Shown piece by piece: positions 1-12,175 of a stretch of DNA of 64,000 nt (position 1 is its first letter; each line of letters starts with the position of its first letter). A program made the position numbers and the translations under genes. The notes under the pieces were generated by a model. That model saw nothing but the letters and a program-made list of their open reading frames with translations. It was not told the DNA's origin and did not search any database. Origin of the DNA: Sisyra terminalis (lineage: Eukaryota; Arthropoda; Insecta; Neuroptera; Sisyridae); NCBI GenBank assembly GCA_958496175.1, contig OY292279.1, positions 5,084,001 through 5,148,000 of the forward strand, in the 5' to 3' direction.

Positions 1-74
1 CCGAGCACTCATGGTGGGGAAATACTCATGGGCGGAGTCTATTTATCATCATTCTCTTGTTTCGCATTTTCCAG

Positions 75-104
75 CGCGGAGCGCTGCGCTTTCAGCGCTC
101 TGCG
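75..104. repeat. GC-rich short hairpin
   Basis: Two 12-nt arms (CGCGGAGCGCTG and CAGCGCTCTGCG) pair with one mismatch around a 6-nt loop. It stands out in AT-rich DNA and lies just upstream of the first unit of the 720-bp tandem array. The role is unknown. Confidence 0.6.
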
Positions 105-130
105 TCCACAACAGAAATGAAACAGTAGAT

Positions 131-750
131 TGTTGTTCCAGCGCTGAATTTACTGATCACTGATTTGAACTGCCAAAAATGCATCGAAAGACATAAACCG
201 TTGCTTTTGCAACTTAATTTTCGTAAGACTATTCAGGAAATATCCAAATAAAGGAAAGTTTAGTGAAATTTTTCTTCGGAAAACTTGTTCCAATTCATTA
301 CTGTTGGAACCTCTCACTTTCAATATCAATATGCAAGTATATGATGAAGTGGAAGTTATTCCAGTTTGCAACAATGAAAAACTAATAATAGTTTAATAGA
401 ACTTGATAGTATGAGAATCTCGAAGATTTATTGAATCTTTTTGCTACTACAAAACAATCCCTTAATTAAATTAGTCTATTAAGAAGGGAAAATCTTAAGA
501 TATTTTTCTATTTCCTGCCTACCGGCAGGTAATTTTCATGAAGGGTTGAATTCTTCTATCCTCCTTTGTCTAGGGCTGATATTCTTTGAATGGTAGTCTT
601 GCATTTTCATCCTATTTCCGTTTACTTATTTTAAGTTTCCATTCTACTGCAGCCTACTGCAGCCTACTGCCTAGCATTTTTAAGTTTCCAGCCTACTGGT
701 GGCCGAATAGACAAGGTGGCCCCTCCAAAACTAGTAGGTGTTAGATTCAA
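131..750. repeat. Tandem ~720-bp unit, copy 1
   Basis: This is the first of three units of a segmental tandem array. It begins near TTGTTGTTCCAGCGCTGAAT and ends near CTCCAAAACTAGTAGGTG, with about 100 bp of spacer before the next unit. It carries a small hairpin (CCTGCC-TAC-GGCAGG near 514-530) and a short run of ACTGCAGCCT repeats at about 645-675 that copy 2 lacks. Short open frames on the minus strand (150-374 here, 898-1086 in copy 2) look conserved only because the DNA is duplicated. They resemble no protein I know. Confidence 0.8.
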
Positions 751-850
751 ATTTTTCTTATTTATCGGTTTACAATTTGTTATTAAGCCTCTGGTTGATC
801 AAAACTTTGACAGTTATAATATGAAGATAAAATGCTATAACAATCCCCAT

Positions 851-1425
851 TGTTGTTCCAACTCAGAATTTACTGATTTGAACTGCCAAAAATGCATTTA
901 AAACATAAACAGTTGCTTTACCAAATAATTTTTCGTAAGACTATTCAGGAAATATCCAAATAAAGGAAAGTTTAGTGAAATTTTTCTTCGGAAAACTAGT
1001 TCCAATTCATAACTGTTGGAACCTCTCACTTTCAATATCAATAAGCAAGTATATGACGAAGTGGAAGTTATTCCAGTTTGCAACAATGAGAAACTAACAA
1101 TAGCTTAAGAAAGCTTGATAGTATGAGAATCTCGAAGACTAATTGAATCTTTTTGCTATTCCAAAACAATCCCCCAACAAAACAATTAAATGAGTCCTTT
1201 AAAGAGGGAAATCTTAAGATATTTTTCTATTTCCTGCCTGACGGCAGGTTAGTTTCTTGGAGGGTTAAATTCTTCTATCCTCCTTTGTCTAAGTCTTATA
1301 TTCTTTAAATGGTAACTTCCATTTTCATCCTATTTTCGTTTTCTTGTTTCAAGTTTCCATTCTAGCCTACTGGTGGCCAAGTAGGCAAGGTGGCCCTCCA
1401 AAACTAGTAGGTACTAGGTTTAATC
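851..1425. repeat. Tandem ~720-bp unit, copy 2
   Basis: Colinear with copy 1 at high identity, from TTGTTGTTCCAACTCAGAAT through the CCTGCCTGACGGCAGG hairpin to CTCCAAAACTAGTAGGTA. It is a little shorter because the ACTGCAGCCT minisatellite is contracted. Confidence 0.8.
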
Positions 1426-1475
1426 TTAGGTTCCGAATAGTTGGGAATTAAATAGACACTAATTTTTCAAATGCA

Positions 1476-1568
1476 TTTCATTTAGTCGGTTTGGTTCCTG
1501 ACAAAAGGGGTGGGTGATTTTATAAGATAGAAGTGACCTATAAGGTAGAAATTCTATAATCTAGTTCA
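1476..1568. repeat. Dispersed repeat, member 1
   Basis: About 90 bp recur at 2702-2787: a CATTTAGTCGG/ATATGGTTCCTGAC start, then GGGTGGGTGATTTTATAAGA. It lies in the spacer before tandem copy 3, suggesting that a larger unit once extended to 2.8 kb. Confidence 0.55.
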
Positions 1569-1583
1569 CAACAGAAAAGGAAC

Positions 1584-1865
1584 TTATGATTGTTGTTCCA
1601 GCACAGAATTTACTGATTTGTGATTTGAACTGCATAAAAATGCATTTAAAAACATTAATAATAGCCTCTAGCGGCTAATTTTTAGCAGCTAATTTTTCGT
1701 ATGATTATTTTGGAAATATCCAACAAAATTAAGGCTTAGTAAATTTTTTTCCAATTCGTTCATTACTGTTGAAACCTTTCATTTTCATTATCAATAAGCA
1801 AGTAAAAGACATATTATATGAAATTATAGGTAATTCATTTGCAACAATGATTAATTCAAAAATTT
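1584..1865. repeat. Tandem ~720-bp unit, partial copy 3
   Basis: Matches the first ~280 bp of copies 1 and 2, more diverged, with a small internal duplication (GCGGCTAATTTTTAGCAGCTAA). The homology then stops, so the array holds about 2.5 units. Confidence 0.7.
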
Positions 1866-3651
1866 AGCCAGGGGAATCTAGAAGAATATTTGTTTTTCAA
1901 CTTTCAAAACTTTTCACTAAAACGATCCGGAAGGATAATCAGTTGGATCCCTTCTGGTTCCGGATTATGCCCATACTTTGATCAGTTTAGTTTTAATCAG
2001 TAGGATTGTTCAATCTAGAAAATCTTGGGGAAAAGTTATGAAAATTGTTATTTTTTCTATTATGTTGCTGTTATTTTTTATTGTTATTTAATTGGTTATT
2101 AGATAAAAAAGGATATAAGGATTTTCCAGATTTTTCTGACCTTTCGACATCCAAATGGAGTGGCAATTGAATTTTCACTCTGTATTCCATTAGGCAAAGC
2201 TTTCCAAAATTGACTTCAATCTAGTTAATGTACTTTGGACAAATGCCGTGGTAGTTGAGAAGGCAAACGAATAAAATACGATTGAAATTATGAATGATCT
2301 TTCATTGCTCAGATAATTATTTTTTAATGTAAAACTTTGAACCAAAGTCCATAAATTGTTTATATTTGTACTACGCATAGCAAGAATCTGGTTCTCCACT
2401 ACCGGAGTATCACCTTGAATGTGTAATAAATAATTAGAATGATGAATGATTTTTCGGTGTCCAATAACAAGTATTAAATACTACCAAAGTCCACAAATAT
2501 TTGTGATTTTATGAGATCTGGTTTCTAGTAGAATTAGGGATACAAATCATTGATTTTCAATGCTTTTTGATGCAATGCAATGCAATGCAATTGATTTTTT
2601 CATTGTTCATAAATGTCGATGTTTTAACATCATTGTTGCAATTCAAAGCATTGTTGATACATGGTTTTTCCATAAGTGAAGTTTTATGAACGATATTTTA
2701 TTACATTTAGTCGATATGATTCCTGACAAGGGGGATGGGTAATTTTATAAGATAGAAGTGACCTAAAAATTTTATAATTTATCCGAAAATGCATTATCAG
2801 AGTGAAGAACATACGATTGCCTTCTGTGATAGCATTTCGATATCGATTTAATGAAGCCTCATTAAGCTCTGTTTTGGATTGAAAATCCTCTACGTAAATT
2901 AGCTACGTTGGGGATCATCTGCGATATTTAGGTAATGATAGCATTATTATTGCCCTCGGTCTAAAGAATATATTGCAACTCTTAAATTAATTGTAACCTT
3001 AGTTTCTGGGCTGGGATCAAAATAATTATTGCAAGTATATGCGACTTAAAATATTCAATGGATGTATACATGTCACATATGCATGTCCATGCAACATTGA
3101 TTGTACGTAAATATCGATGGTGTACTATAGAATTGCAACTTTGCAATTGATTGGTATAAAACTAGGAAAATATATTAAAACTCAACAATTGGAATTATTT
3201 CAGTTAAAGAGATAAAACAAACATTCAAATTGAATAAAACAAAGGGTCTTCTCGTTTGAGCTTTTTGTACAGAAGTTCTTGTAAAATTACGGTGGCCAAT
3301 GTATTTAGGTGGTCCACAATTCGTTGAAGGTACTTTTCACCTAGTCTTTTTATGAAAACCACTACTCGGTCTCTTCTAGATCGCGGGGTATTATGGTGTT
3401 TTTGATATAACATCCAACTCCAATGAATAATGATCTAAGAATTGTTGCCTTTTATCCCTGAAATAGTTCGACATTAGATGGTTTGGCAGCACCATATGCC
3501 CAGATTGATCCGAGTTTCGGTTTATATATCATAACCATTGATATTTGATCCAGAAATAATCATGAACCAATTTAAACTCTTAAGATTACGATAGGAAATC
3601 CTTAACTATAGATATGTGGGTCTTCCACGTTAGATGACGGTCGAAGTGAAT
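1866..3651. other. AT-rich, no gene seen; short repeats
   Basis: No convincing coding region. It holds the second member of the dispersed repeat (2702-2787) and a perfect TGCAA x4 microsatellite at 2571-2590. Minus-strand frames at 2190-2399 and 3225-3413 are short and show no known motif. Confidence 0.5.
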
Positions 3652-3948
3652 CAAGGTTTGTAAATTACATAGGTTGCCTCATTAGAAAAAAAAATCTGAC
3701 GTCATGCGAAGAATTTTGAAATTTGAATCAGTCTGAAAATATGTACGAATTTCTTCTGGATACGTCACGTAGCCACTATGAGGCCACCTGTGTACAAGGT
3801 TTATAAATTACACAGGTTGCCTCATTAGAAAAAAAATAGGATGTCATACGAAGAATTTTGAAATTTGAATCAGTCTGAAGATATGTACGAGTTTCTTCTG
3901 GATACGTCACGTAGCGAATGAGGCCACCTGTGTATTTTATAAACCTTG
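3652..3948. mobile_element. Double MITE sharing terminal repeats
   Basis: The right unit (3795-3948, 154 bp) has ~30-bp inverted ends: CAAGGTTTATAAATTACACA on the left and its complement ending AAACCTTG on the right. The left unit (3652-3794) is a direct copy at high identity but lacks the last ~11 bp of its right end, where the next unit starts. The 7-bp sequence AGTGAAT flanks the pair (3645-3651 and 3951-3957), which fits a target duplication of the composite, with two extra bases at the right end. The interior has no ORF. The superfamily is unassigned. Confidence 0.7.
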
Positions 3949-5915
3949 GTAGTGAATATCTAAGTATTTTATTTCGTGGACTTTCTGAATAGAGTGACCA
4001 TTAAGTTATATTGGACTATATGATTCATTCCGAAGGATTAAAGGATTAAAGAGTAATAGCAAATAACAGATAGCGATTTATTCAGTGAATAAAAATTTCC
4101 AATCTTTGAATCCATCTCTTAGCTGCCTTGGAGAAAAGAGAGAATAAATTTGGACCAAGTTTAGATTCCTTAGTGGTGGTTCAGGGAATTACTTAAATTA
4201 CAGGGAATTACGTTCCAATTTGAAAGATTTTTTTTTTAAGTTTTACCAATATTAATGAAAGATTGTTGAAATGGGTAATACATCTGAAGTACCTATACCT
4301 GAAAAATCTGGTTTTACATAGGTATTTAATTGTAATTCCTATTTTTCTTCAATAAAGTTTTAGCATCAACTTTAGTTACTTTTAATGGCAGTGGATTTGA
4401 TATATCCCAATTATTTCGGTATTTAGTTTTAATGTTAACCACCCAAGAAATATGATAAAATTCAAAATAATTTTTAAATAGTGTAATACTTTACTGTCAA
4501 GGATTGTTTAGTAAACAATAAGATTTTCGCAACTAAAATAAAGCAGAATTGCCATAGTATTTACTTTATAATTATCTTATAGTATGTTTCTCAAAATTGA
4601 AATATTTCTTTAAATAATTGTGTTCAAATTCCACAAACGTTCAACCCCAATATACCAACCTTTGGTAATGTTAAAGGAAAATCTTGAACTAAGCAACCTT
4701 GGAATATAATTTTATTGTTCTTTAATAAAAATGGGATGTTTTTTAAAAAAAATCATAATCATTTGCAACGTTTGCAAAAATCATTGATCTGATAATTGCA
4801 TAACGACAATATATTTAAATTTCAATGACTAACTTTTGAGTCACAGATTTTATTAGATTTTCCTGACTGTTATCTATATTTTATGAGTAAAATTTTTATA
4901 GGTACTTTTGTGTCGTTAAGCAATCTTATACATAATTGGTTGAAAAAAATATTTTACTATATTGACAAAATCGTTGGATTACTTAAGGTTTTGGTTAAGA
5001 ATTTTCAATTATTATTGATTTTATTTTCTGATAATTTGTGGTATGAAACTTCTAGAATTTAAAAGTTTTCCTTGAAATTATTATTCTAAAAATTGTTTGG
5101 CATTGTTCAAATGAAAGTAGGAACTTACGAGGAAGTTTATCTTTTGTGTGAAAGAAGAAAAATAATTAGGGTAGTATAAGGAAATGAAGACGGGGGATGA
5201 GAACTGACTTTAGTGGTTGGTTATCGTTTGGTACAAGTGGAATTTTCTTTGTTCATTCGTTGTGAGAAAAGTTGGTTGGAATCAATGAGTAATAGGGAAG
5301 AAAAACCCTTTGTCCTAGAAAAATGATTCATCACGCATTCCACTTGTACCAGGTGTAATTGGTGTATTAGATATGAAGCTTTTCGTATTTGTATGCCATT
5401 TTAAATCCCAATGAGTAATTTTTTCAGGTAATATTTTTTGGAATGAATTTAATGTCTTGTAATTGTTACAGAAATGATTCATTGTTGAATCAATTCAAAA
5501 ATTAGTCAATTTTAAACTTGAAAAACGTAAGCAAAACTTAAAAGTAGGAAAATTGTTTTTACTTGATTAAAATCGGATAATTTTTTTATAAAATTAAGCC
5601 AAAAAAAAAATTTACAGTGTTAAGTTCCGGAAAATTTGGTAAAATTACGTCAAAAACTATCCCAAATTTAGGTCATTTTTTTTACCCAATTTTAGGAGAT
5701 TTTTAAAAGTTTTCCGTTTAAATTGTCCAGAAAATATTTTAATGAATCGATTTTCTAATACAATGGAAGGTAAACTGAGCTTTTTAAAAGCTCCATTGCT
5801 GAATTTGTGATCGATAAAATGATCAAATTTCATTAATGAAATGTTTAAATGGGGAACGAGGAATTGGAAAATTTTTCTATTCTAAGTCCATACTTGGTTT
5901 AGTATTCCTTTAAAG
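3949..5915. other. AT-rich, no gene seen; one IR pair
   Basis: No coding region or recognisable full element. A 14-bp perfect inverted repeat (GGTACAAGTGGAAT at 5230-5243, complement at 5337-5350) delimits a possible 121-bp MITE. The start of its terminus recurs alone near 6854. A TTTTTTCAG|GTAAT string at 5427/5428 is discussed as a weak recursive-splice candidate. Confidence 0.45.
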
Positions 5916-6098
5916 CAGACTTTCTCAAACGATGGGTCGCGAGCGATAAGACATGAAATAAAAATAGAAAGTGATAAATTTGATTTTTCCAATAGCCTTA
6001 TCAATATTTTTGCCCTCTTATAACAGCTAAGAAGTGAGTCCCAAAATAGGAAATTTTTTTTTAATGGGTCAGAGTCCAGTGAACTTTGGGAACCACTG
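5916..6098. mobile_element. hAT-like MITE
   Basis: The left end CAGACTTTCTCAAACGATGG and the right-end complement CAGTGGTTCCCAAAGTTCAC form imperfect hAT-type terminal repeats (CAGNGGTTCTCAAA style). Eight bases flank the element: CTTTAAAG (5908-5915) and CTATAAAG (6099-6106), an 8-bp target duplication with one mismatch, as hAT transposases produce. At 183 bp with no ORF it is non-autonomous. The short frames that overlap it are incidental. Confidence 0.8.
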
Positions 6099-6944
6099 CT
6101 ATAAAGAGGTTTTATCATATTTGCTTAGGAAAAAAAATATGATTATTTTTTTGGTTTTTCTGCCTGCTGTAGGCTTACATTTCCTCCAAAGTTGTCTATT
6201 TTTGGTAAGATTCCTTAAATTATGGTATTCTGTTTATCTTCTTAACTAATTCAGGATTTCTATCTGTCTTCTTCTTGGAATTTTTCAGTTTGTCTTCATG
6301 AATATCAAGGACGTTCATAAATCCTTTTTCTCTAAGAATAAATTGGTAATCTGTTCTTCTGTCACCAAATCGATGATTGCTATTTCATCATTGATTTCTG
6401 AGTACTTCTATATTTACCTGAACTGTGATGGTTGATTTATTCAGTTGTGGGGAAGAAACTATTAAAAATGGGGATGTCCAAAGAAAAAGCTCGATTCTTC
6501 AATTTTTCATCACTATAGGTAAAATTGAAAGTTAGGTGTCTAAAATTACAAAATAAATTTTGGTTTTGAAAACTTAATGTTGGAAATATCGATGAAATCT
6601 TGAAAATAATCATAATGGGTGAGAATGAATGTTATTGTAGTTTCGCCGGAGAACTGAAAATTGATCATGAAAATTTGTCAATTATTTATATAAAATGGAC
6701 TCCAAGAAAATGCTTGACTTTTGGGAGTCAAATAAAAAATTTTTGAACCATTTTTTTATTTGTGAATTTTGGGTAAAATCTAGTGGAAGTAATTGTAAGC
6801 GATGGCAAATGGTTTCCATAGGAAAATATCGATCGAAATGTTAAGGGTTGAATGTTGGTACAAGTGGTTCAAGGGATGATAAACGAAGGATAAACGGTCT
6901 GGAAGATTTTACTGTATGATTGATTGAATTGGTAGGATATTGCG

Positions 6945-7672
6945 TGTCAGGCGTCTTGATCTCTTCATAAACATCCCTGTACAAAATATCCTCGGACGAA
7001 ATATCATTAAGACAAAATATCCCCGAAAATTGATCCTTCGAGCCTTAATTATTAAAAAATAAGAAGATAATTGCTGACCATCGCGGCTCTATCTGGTTTT
7101 CTTGGTGCCAAAAAGACTAAACTTAAGGAATCCTGAAGCAAAGCTTCAGTGGGGGTTGAGGGGTGACACAATCAATAACAAACTAAAATATTGGATTTTT
7201 TTAATTTAATTATGGTCTGATTTGTTCGTGAATTAAATTAAAAATCATGTAGATAATGCTATATTGCCAGATATTGATTTTGCTAAAAGATACTTCCAGG
7301 CAGGCTTCCCCTCTGGACTCTTAGTAATTTTAAACCATTTTCTTGGAAAATCAATAAAAGTTCGTCTAAAAAAGTGAAAAAAAAAATAAATTTCAATTTT
7401 TAAATATCCATATCTTGTTCATTGATGAGATATTTTGTCCGGGGGTATTTAGTCTACGGATATTTTGTCGAGGGATCAAATATCATAGAACCGAAAATCG
7501 TGTCACATGAGTGGCCAGGCAATAGTTTAAAGTTTATTTTTGACTTGTAGTGCTTTAAATTGGACCAATTGTTATCATTAATTGACCAGTAGAAGCCCAA
7601 GATTGGGTAGTAGAAGATGAGTTATCTTCCTTTAGGATAACTTAAAAATTCTGATAATTTTGATGATTTATT
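6945..7672. mobile_element. Family G element, 5' part and first duplicate
   Basis: Starts with a region like GCGTCTTGAT followed by several AAAATATCC(C/T)CG strings and ends with the complementary motif GGATATTTTGTCGAGGGATC, so its ends are repeat-rich and partly inverted. The part from about 7190 on is duplicated directly downstream. A related but diverged copy is at 58545-59564. No ORF is intact. The class is unknown. Confidence 0.6.
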
Positions 7673-8207
7673 TAATTATGGTCTGATTTATTCGTGAATT
7701 AAATTAAAAATAATGTAGATAATGCTATATTGCCAGGTATTGCTTTTGCTAAAAGATACTTATGGCAGGCTTCCCCTCTGGACCTCTAGAATGTAATTTT
7801 AAACCATAACCTTTTTTTTGGAAAATTTAAGAAAATTCGTCGAAAAAAGTGAAAAAAAAATTTTCAATGTTTAAGTATCGATATCTCGTAAACTAAACGA
7901 ATTCTTTTTGTTTTACATCTTCATACTTCAATTCGTGGTGCTGGAAGAACCGTAGTCTTGCCAAATATTTCATTGTTGAGATATTTAGTCTACGGATAAT
8001 TTGTCGAGGGATCAAATATCATGGAACCAGATATCGTGTCATATGAGTGGCCAGGCAATAGTTTAAAGTTTATTTTTGACCTGTTTTGCTTTAAATTGGA
8101 CAAATTGTTATCATTAACTGACTAGTAGAAGCCCAAATCTGGGCAGTAAAAGATAAGCTTTCTTCCCTAAGGATAACTTAAAAATTCTGATAATTTTGGT
8201 GATCTAG
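7673..8207. repeat. Family G, second tandem duplicate
   Basis: Repeats 7200-7672 at high identity: TATGGTCTGATT, GGCAGGCTTCCCCTCTGGAC, GAGGGATCAAATATCAT, then TAAAAATTCTGATAATTTTG. It carries a ~60-bp insertion absent from the first unit (near 7890-7970, with CTTCATACTTCAATTCGTGG), which the distant copy at 59 kb also has. That insertion is therefore probably ancestral and the first unit lost it. Confidence 0.7.
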
Positions 8208-8371
8208 TGGAAGTTCGAGAAGTTTAATTGAGAGGTTTTTTCTATTCAACTTATAGATAAGACTTAGGACCCACCGATTGTCTAATATTTTGTCATAACA
8301 AACACTCTTGATCGTATAAAACTGATTAGGGATCAGAGGATTGTGGAAATTGAGAGTCTTAGTTCTTACTG

Positions 8372-8745
8372 AGGGGCCGTTCATAAAATACGTCACGCTA
8401 AAATAAGCTTTTTCTGACCCCCTCCCCTCATTGTCACGTTGTGTCACACTTTCAGTGACCCCCCTAGAAATATTTCATCACAAAACTAAGACCCCCCCCC
8501 TGAATATGATGAATTTCAATTAAAAGTGCACAAATTTCTATATATTTAAAAACTCTATATATTTAATATTTGCTAAATACGAAATGAATGACTTTTTATC
8601 ATGATAAAAATTGAAAAAGAAATTTTTTTTGACGAACGGTGAACGTCATGTTACCGAAGACCCCCCGACCCCCGTGTCACATATTGTCACCCTCAGAAAG
8701 GCCCCTCCCCCCCTTGTATGCGAACTTATTTTATGAACGGCCCCT
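8372..8745. mobile_element. GC-rich-ended MITE (AGGGGCCGTTCATAAAAT ends)
   Basis: Terminal inverted repeats AGGGGCCGTTCATAAAAT and its complement ATTTTATGAACGGCCCCT bound 374 bp. The subterminal parts hold C-runs, CCCCTCCC and GTGTCACA strings that also mirror each other (GTGTCACACTTTCAG near 8443, GTGTCACATATTGTCAC near 8673). MITEs with this kind of end are common in insect genomes. I cannot assign a transposase family and see no clear target duplication. Confidence 0.75.
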
Positions 8746-10128
8746 AAAAAGATAATGAATTTAAGGAAAACAGCACAAAAGTTAATATATATTTGAATTT
8801 AAAGTAAGGATTTCGAATTTATTAGGTCGAATCATTTTCTTAAGTTGACCTTTAAACAGGTAAATTGAAACGAAACAAAAATGAAAACCTTGTGGTTTGC
8901 ACCAATTAAAATTAAACAAAATAAATCAATGTTAAATTTTGTCTATTTATTTTTTTCATTTAATAAAATTAAAAAAAAAATAATAAATGAAGAGGAAACA
9001 CGAGTCTTATTTCAGTTTTGTGAATTATTCGTACAAGGCTCTTGATATGCTTTAGAGATCTTTATGAATTCATTAGATCAAGGTAAAGTTTACAAAACCA
9101 AAAATTTATTGTAGAAATTTATAAAGAAGTAATTAGAATCTTCTTTGAATTAAATGTGGAATTTCTTATGTTTATTTATATTTTTTTTTTGGGTAAATGT
9201 GTAGGTCATAATTCATAATGATGTTGTGGTCTGGTCCAGAAAGTTTGAGATCAGAAGATCACTGATGTTAAATAGCAAGACGATGAGTAATACGCGTTTA
9301 TGTTTGTATGCAAATATAAAAGGTAGTTGGTATGTTTTTGATGTTATACAAGTTTTATGTGAATTGTGTAATATACTTTACGTACGATGGATGAACTTGT
9401 TGGAAATGATCTTGGGATCTCTGGTGTTAGACGGATGCTCTGAGAATGAAGAAGTTCATTTGCAAAGGTTGAAATAAATCGTTTGGATTTTCACACAAAC
9501 ACTTGCACACTTAACTGATTTCTGAGAAAGAATCTGTTTTTTTTTCTCTTCTTCTTCTTCTTCTCTTTATTTCTTATTTAAATTAACTTTTTTTTTCTAC
9601 AACTGGTAAATTTAGTGGCGTAACCTTGGTTTAATTGTAATTTTTACGTTTGTAAAAATTGGTTTGTTTTTATCGAAATTTTTCGGTTTCTGGGGGATTT
9701 GTGTTTGATTGGCTTAGAAATTTGAATTGGTTTGGACCACATAATGTTTGTGGTACAAAATTTTGGTGTCACTAGGTGTTATTACTTGTTGATCTTTATG
9801 ACCCTTTTGCTCTGGATAATGTCACATTCTTGAGTCCAAAATTTTTTTTTTTTATAAAGGTGAGAACTTGTGGGAAAAATGCATGATCATTTAATGATAT
9901 ATGAAATATATTCATGAGATGTAATCAACAGATAATCAAAGGTGAATTTAATATGAAAAACACCATTAAACGAATGTATCTTTTTGAAAATGTTGTATTT
10001 TTCTTTTCGTCCTATTTTCTTATTCCGTTAAAATCGCTCAGACTTAGTAAAAGGAAATTACTCTTTTCTTGAGATTAATTCACAGGAAAGTAAATCAAGG
10101 GTTCAAAAACGGTCATTCCAAAGTGTAC
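8746..10128. other. AT-rich, no gene seen; TTC microsatellite
   Basis: Holds a TTC-rich microsatellite at about 9546-9571. An 83-codon frame at 9226-9477 has no recognisable domain. Otherwise nothing recognisable. Confidence 0.45.
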
Positions 10129-11675
10129 AAAGGGTCTAGCAGGATCCACATGGCGAATTGGCCCCCAAATAGGAACCTATATAGAAAGTTATGTTAAAAT
10201 ATCGGCTTGATATGCAAACACATTTTATATACTTTTCGCGACCAAATTCCTCTTTGATTTTGAGATATGGGCAAAAATGTCCCCCCGCAGGCTAATTTTC
10301 AAAGTTATATATCTCAAAAACTAATTAAGCTAGGGAAGTCAAACCAACGCGAGGCTGTCGATTATTATACAGAGTGAATCATATATTTTTGAAATTTTTA
10401 GAAAAAAAAACTTATACAAAAAAATCCAAAAAACAAATGAAATAATTTTTTTTATGTGTTCTCTGAAAATGACAATCACGAAAAAAATATATTTTATGCT
10501 TCTATATGAGCACTATAACTCATAGAAATTGGGTGAAAAAATAGTTGGTGCAACACCTTGAAAAAAAATGAAATGTGATTTACGCCTAATAGTATACCTC
10601 GGTTTTATTTTGTTTCGAAGTGTTTCACCATATTTTTTTCACAAAACTTCAATAAAAATAGGCCACATATAGGAGCAAAACATATATTGTTTTCATAATT
10701 GTAAATCAAAGGAAACATAAAAAAAATTGTTATAAATTATTGTTGTAATAAATTATAAAAGTGACCATAATTTTTTGTATTCTTATTTTAATAGAAATTG
10801 AACACTAGTTTGTTTTTCTTTTCTTTTGGGATCAAGTATTTTGATCTTGAAAGTAATCATCTTAAGAGTAGGTAAATATAGAAGAACAAAAAAAAACTAA
10901 TAAAAAAATTTTTTTTGTTTCCTTAGACTTACAATATATGAAAATAATATATGTTTTGCTCCTATATGTGGCCTATTTTTTATTGAAGTTTTGTGAAAAA
11001 AATTGGTGCAACACTTAGAAAAAAATAAAACCGAGGTATACTATTAGGTGTAAATCACATTTCATTTTTTTTTCAAGGTATTGCACCAACTACTTTACAC
11101 GCAATTTTTATGAGTTATAGTGCTCATGTAGAAGCATAAAATATATTTTTTTCGTTATTGTCATTTTCACAAAAACGTAAAAAAAATATTTTATTTGTTT
11201 TTTGTCTTTTTTTTGTATAATTGTTTTTTCTTAAAAATTTCAAAAAAATATATGATATACTCTGTAAAATAATTTAAATCGTCGCGTTGGGTTCACTTGT
11301 CTAGCTTAATTAGTTTTTGAGATATATAATTTTGAAAAATATACTTTTTGCGACCAAATTCCTCTTTGATCTTGAGATATGGGCAAAAATGTCCTCCTGC
11401 ATGGCTATTTTTCATAGTTATATATCTCAAAAACTAATTAAGCTAGAGAAGTGAAACCAACGCCAAGATTTAAAGATTTAAAATAACCAACGCCAAGATT
11501 TAAAACAACGCCTGTGGGGGGACATTTTTGCCCATATCTCAAGGTCAAAGAGGAATTTGGTCGAGAAAAGTATAGCGAAAATTTGTTTGTATATCAAGCT
11601 GATATTTTAACATAAGTTTCGATACAGATTCCTATTTGGGGGCCAACTCGCCATGTGGATCCTGCTAGATCCTTT
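10129..11675. mobile_element. Foldback element family A, copy 1 (loop lost)
   Basis: Long inverted arms start AAAGGGTCTAGCAGGATCC on the left and end with the complement of AAAGGATCTAGCAGGATCC on the right. They continue through GGCGAATTGGCCCCCAAATA, TTCGCGACCAAATTCCTC and ATATCTCAAAAACTAATTAA. The centre is near 10735. Compared with the copies at 44.3 and 62.6 kb, the ~500-bp loop and the inner part of the left arm are missing. The right arm also contains an extra direct piece of the terminal region (11339-11500), evidence of rearrangement. No transposase is visible and no target duplication is clear. The arms resemble foldback or long-TIR DNA elements. Confidence 0.85.
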
Positions 11676-12175
11676 CATTGGGTTAAGAAAAAGTTAAGGA
11701 CTTTGACTGAAAAATAAAATAAATTCCAAAAGTTAGACCGTTTTTTTTAATGTAGCTGATTAAAATCGTTAAAATAAAAACCAGGAAATAAGGCAAATTT
11801 GATTTGGAAAGTTAGAGATTTGGATTGAAGAAAAAACTAACCCTTTTGGTTTTTATTGAAAATTTTCTTCAACTTAAATGAGGATTAGGAAAAGTTCAGA
11901 AGTTTGTCTTCTAAAAATGCTATGTAACACAAATTCAAAACTGGGTCAAACTTTTCACCAAGTATAGTAGGTATTTTAGTTGTTTAGATAACTAAAAAAG
12001 GTCATCCAGAACTTTGTTCTTTGGCTTAATCGATTTAGTAGATGAAAAATGTGTTAAAAAGTTTACGTAAAGTAGCAAAATTTACGGAGCATAATTAAGA
12101 ATTTATAATTCATAATATTAAGACGTTCTTATTTGGAACAATACCCATTTATGATATTTGTTTTTTTTTTTGCAG
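11676..12175. other. Unique AT-rich sequence, no gene seen
   Basis: No repeat partner recognised. It ends in the polypyrimidine tract and TGCAG of the candidate acceptor at 12171-12175. Confidence 0.4.

Noticed and set aside
150..374. Minus ORFs at 150-374 and 898-1086 as paralogous genes
   Set aside because: They lie at the same place of a tandem repeat; no protein similarity, and copy 3 breaks the frame.
9226..9477. 83-codon plus-strand ORF
   Set aside because: No domain, no splice or start context, composition like other chance frames in AT-rich sequence.
9538..9595. Short regular repeats as CRISPR-like array
   Set aside because: It is a TTC/T-rich microsatellite without spacers, in a eukaryotic context.
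10129..11675. Target-site duplication for family A
   Set aside because: Flanks of all three copies were compared; no consistent direct repeat was found.
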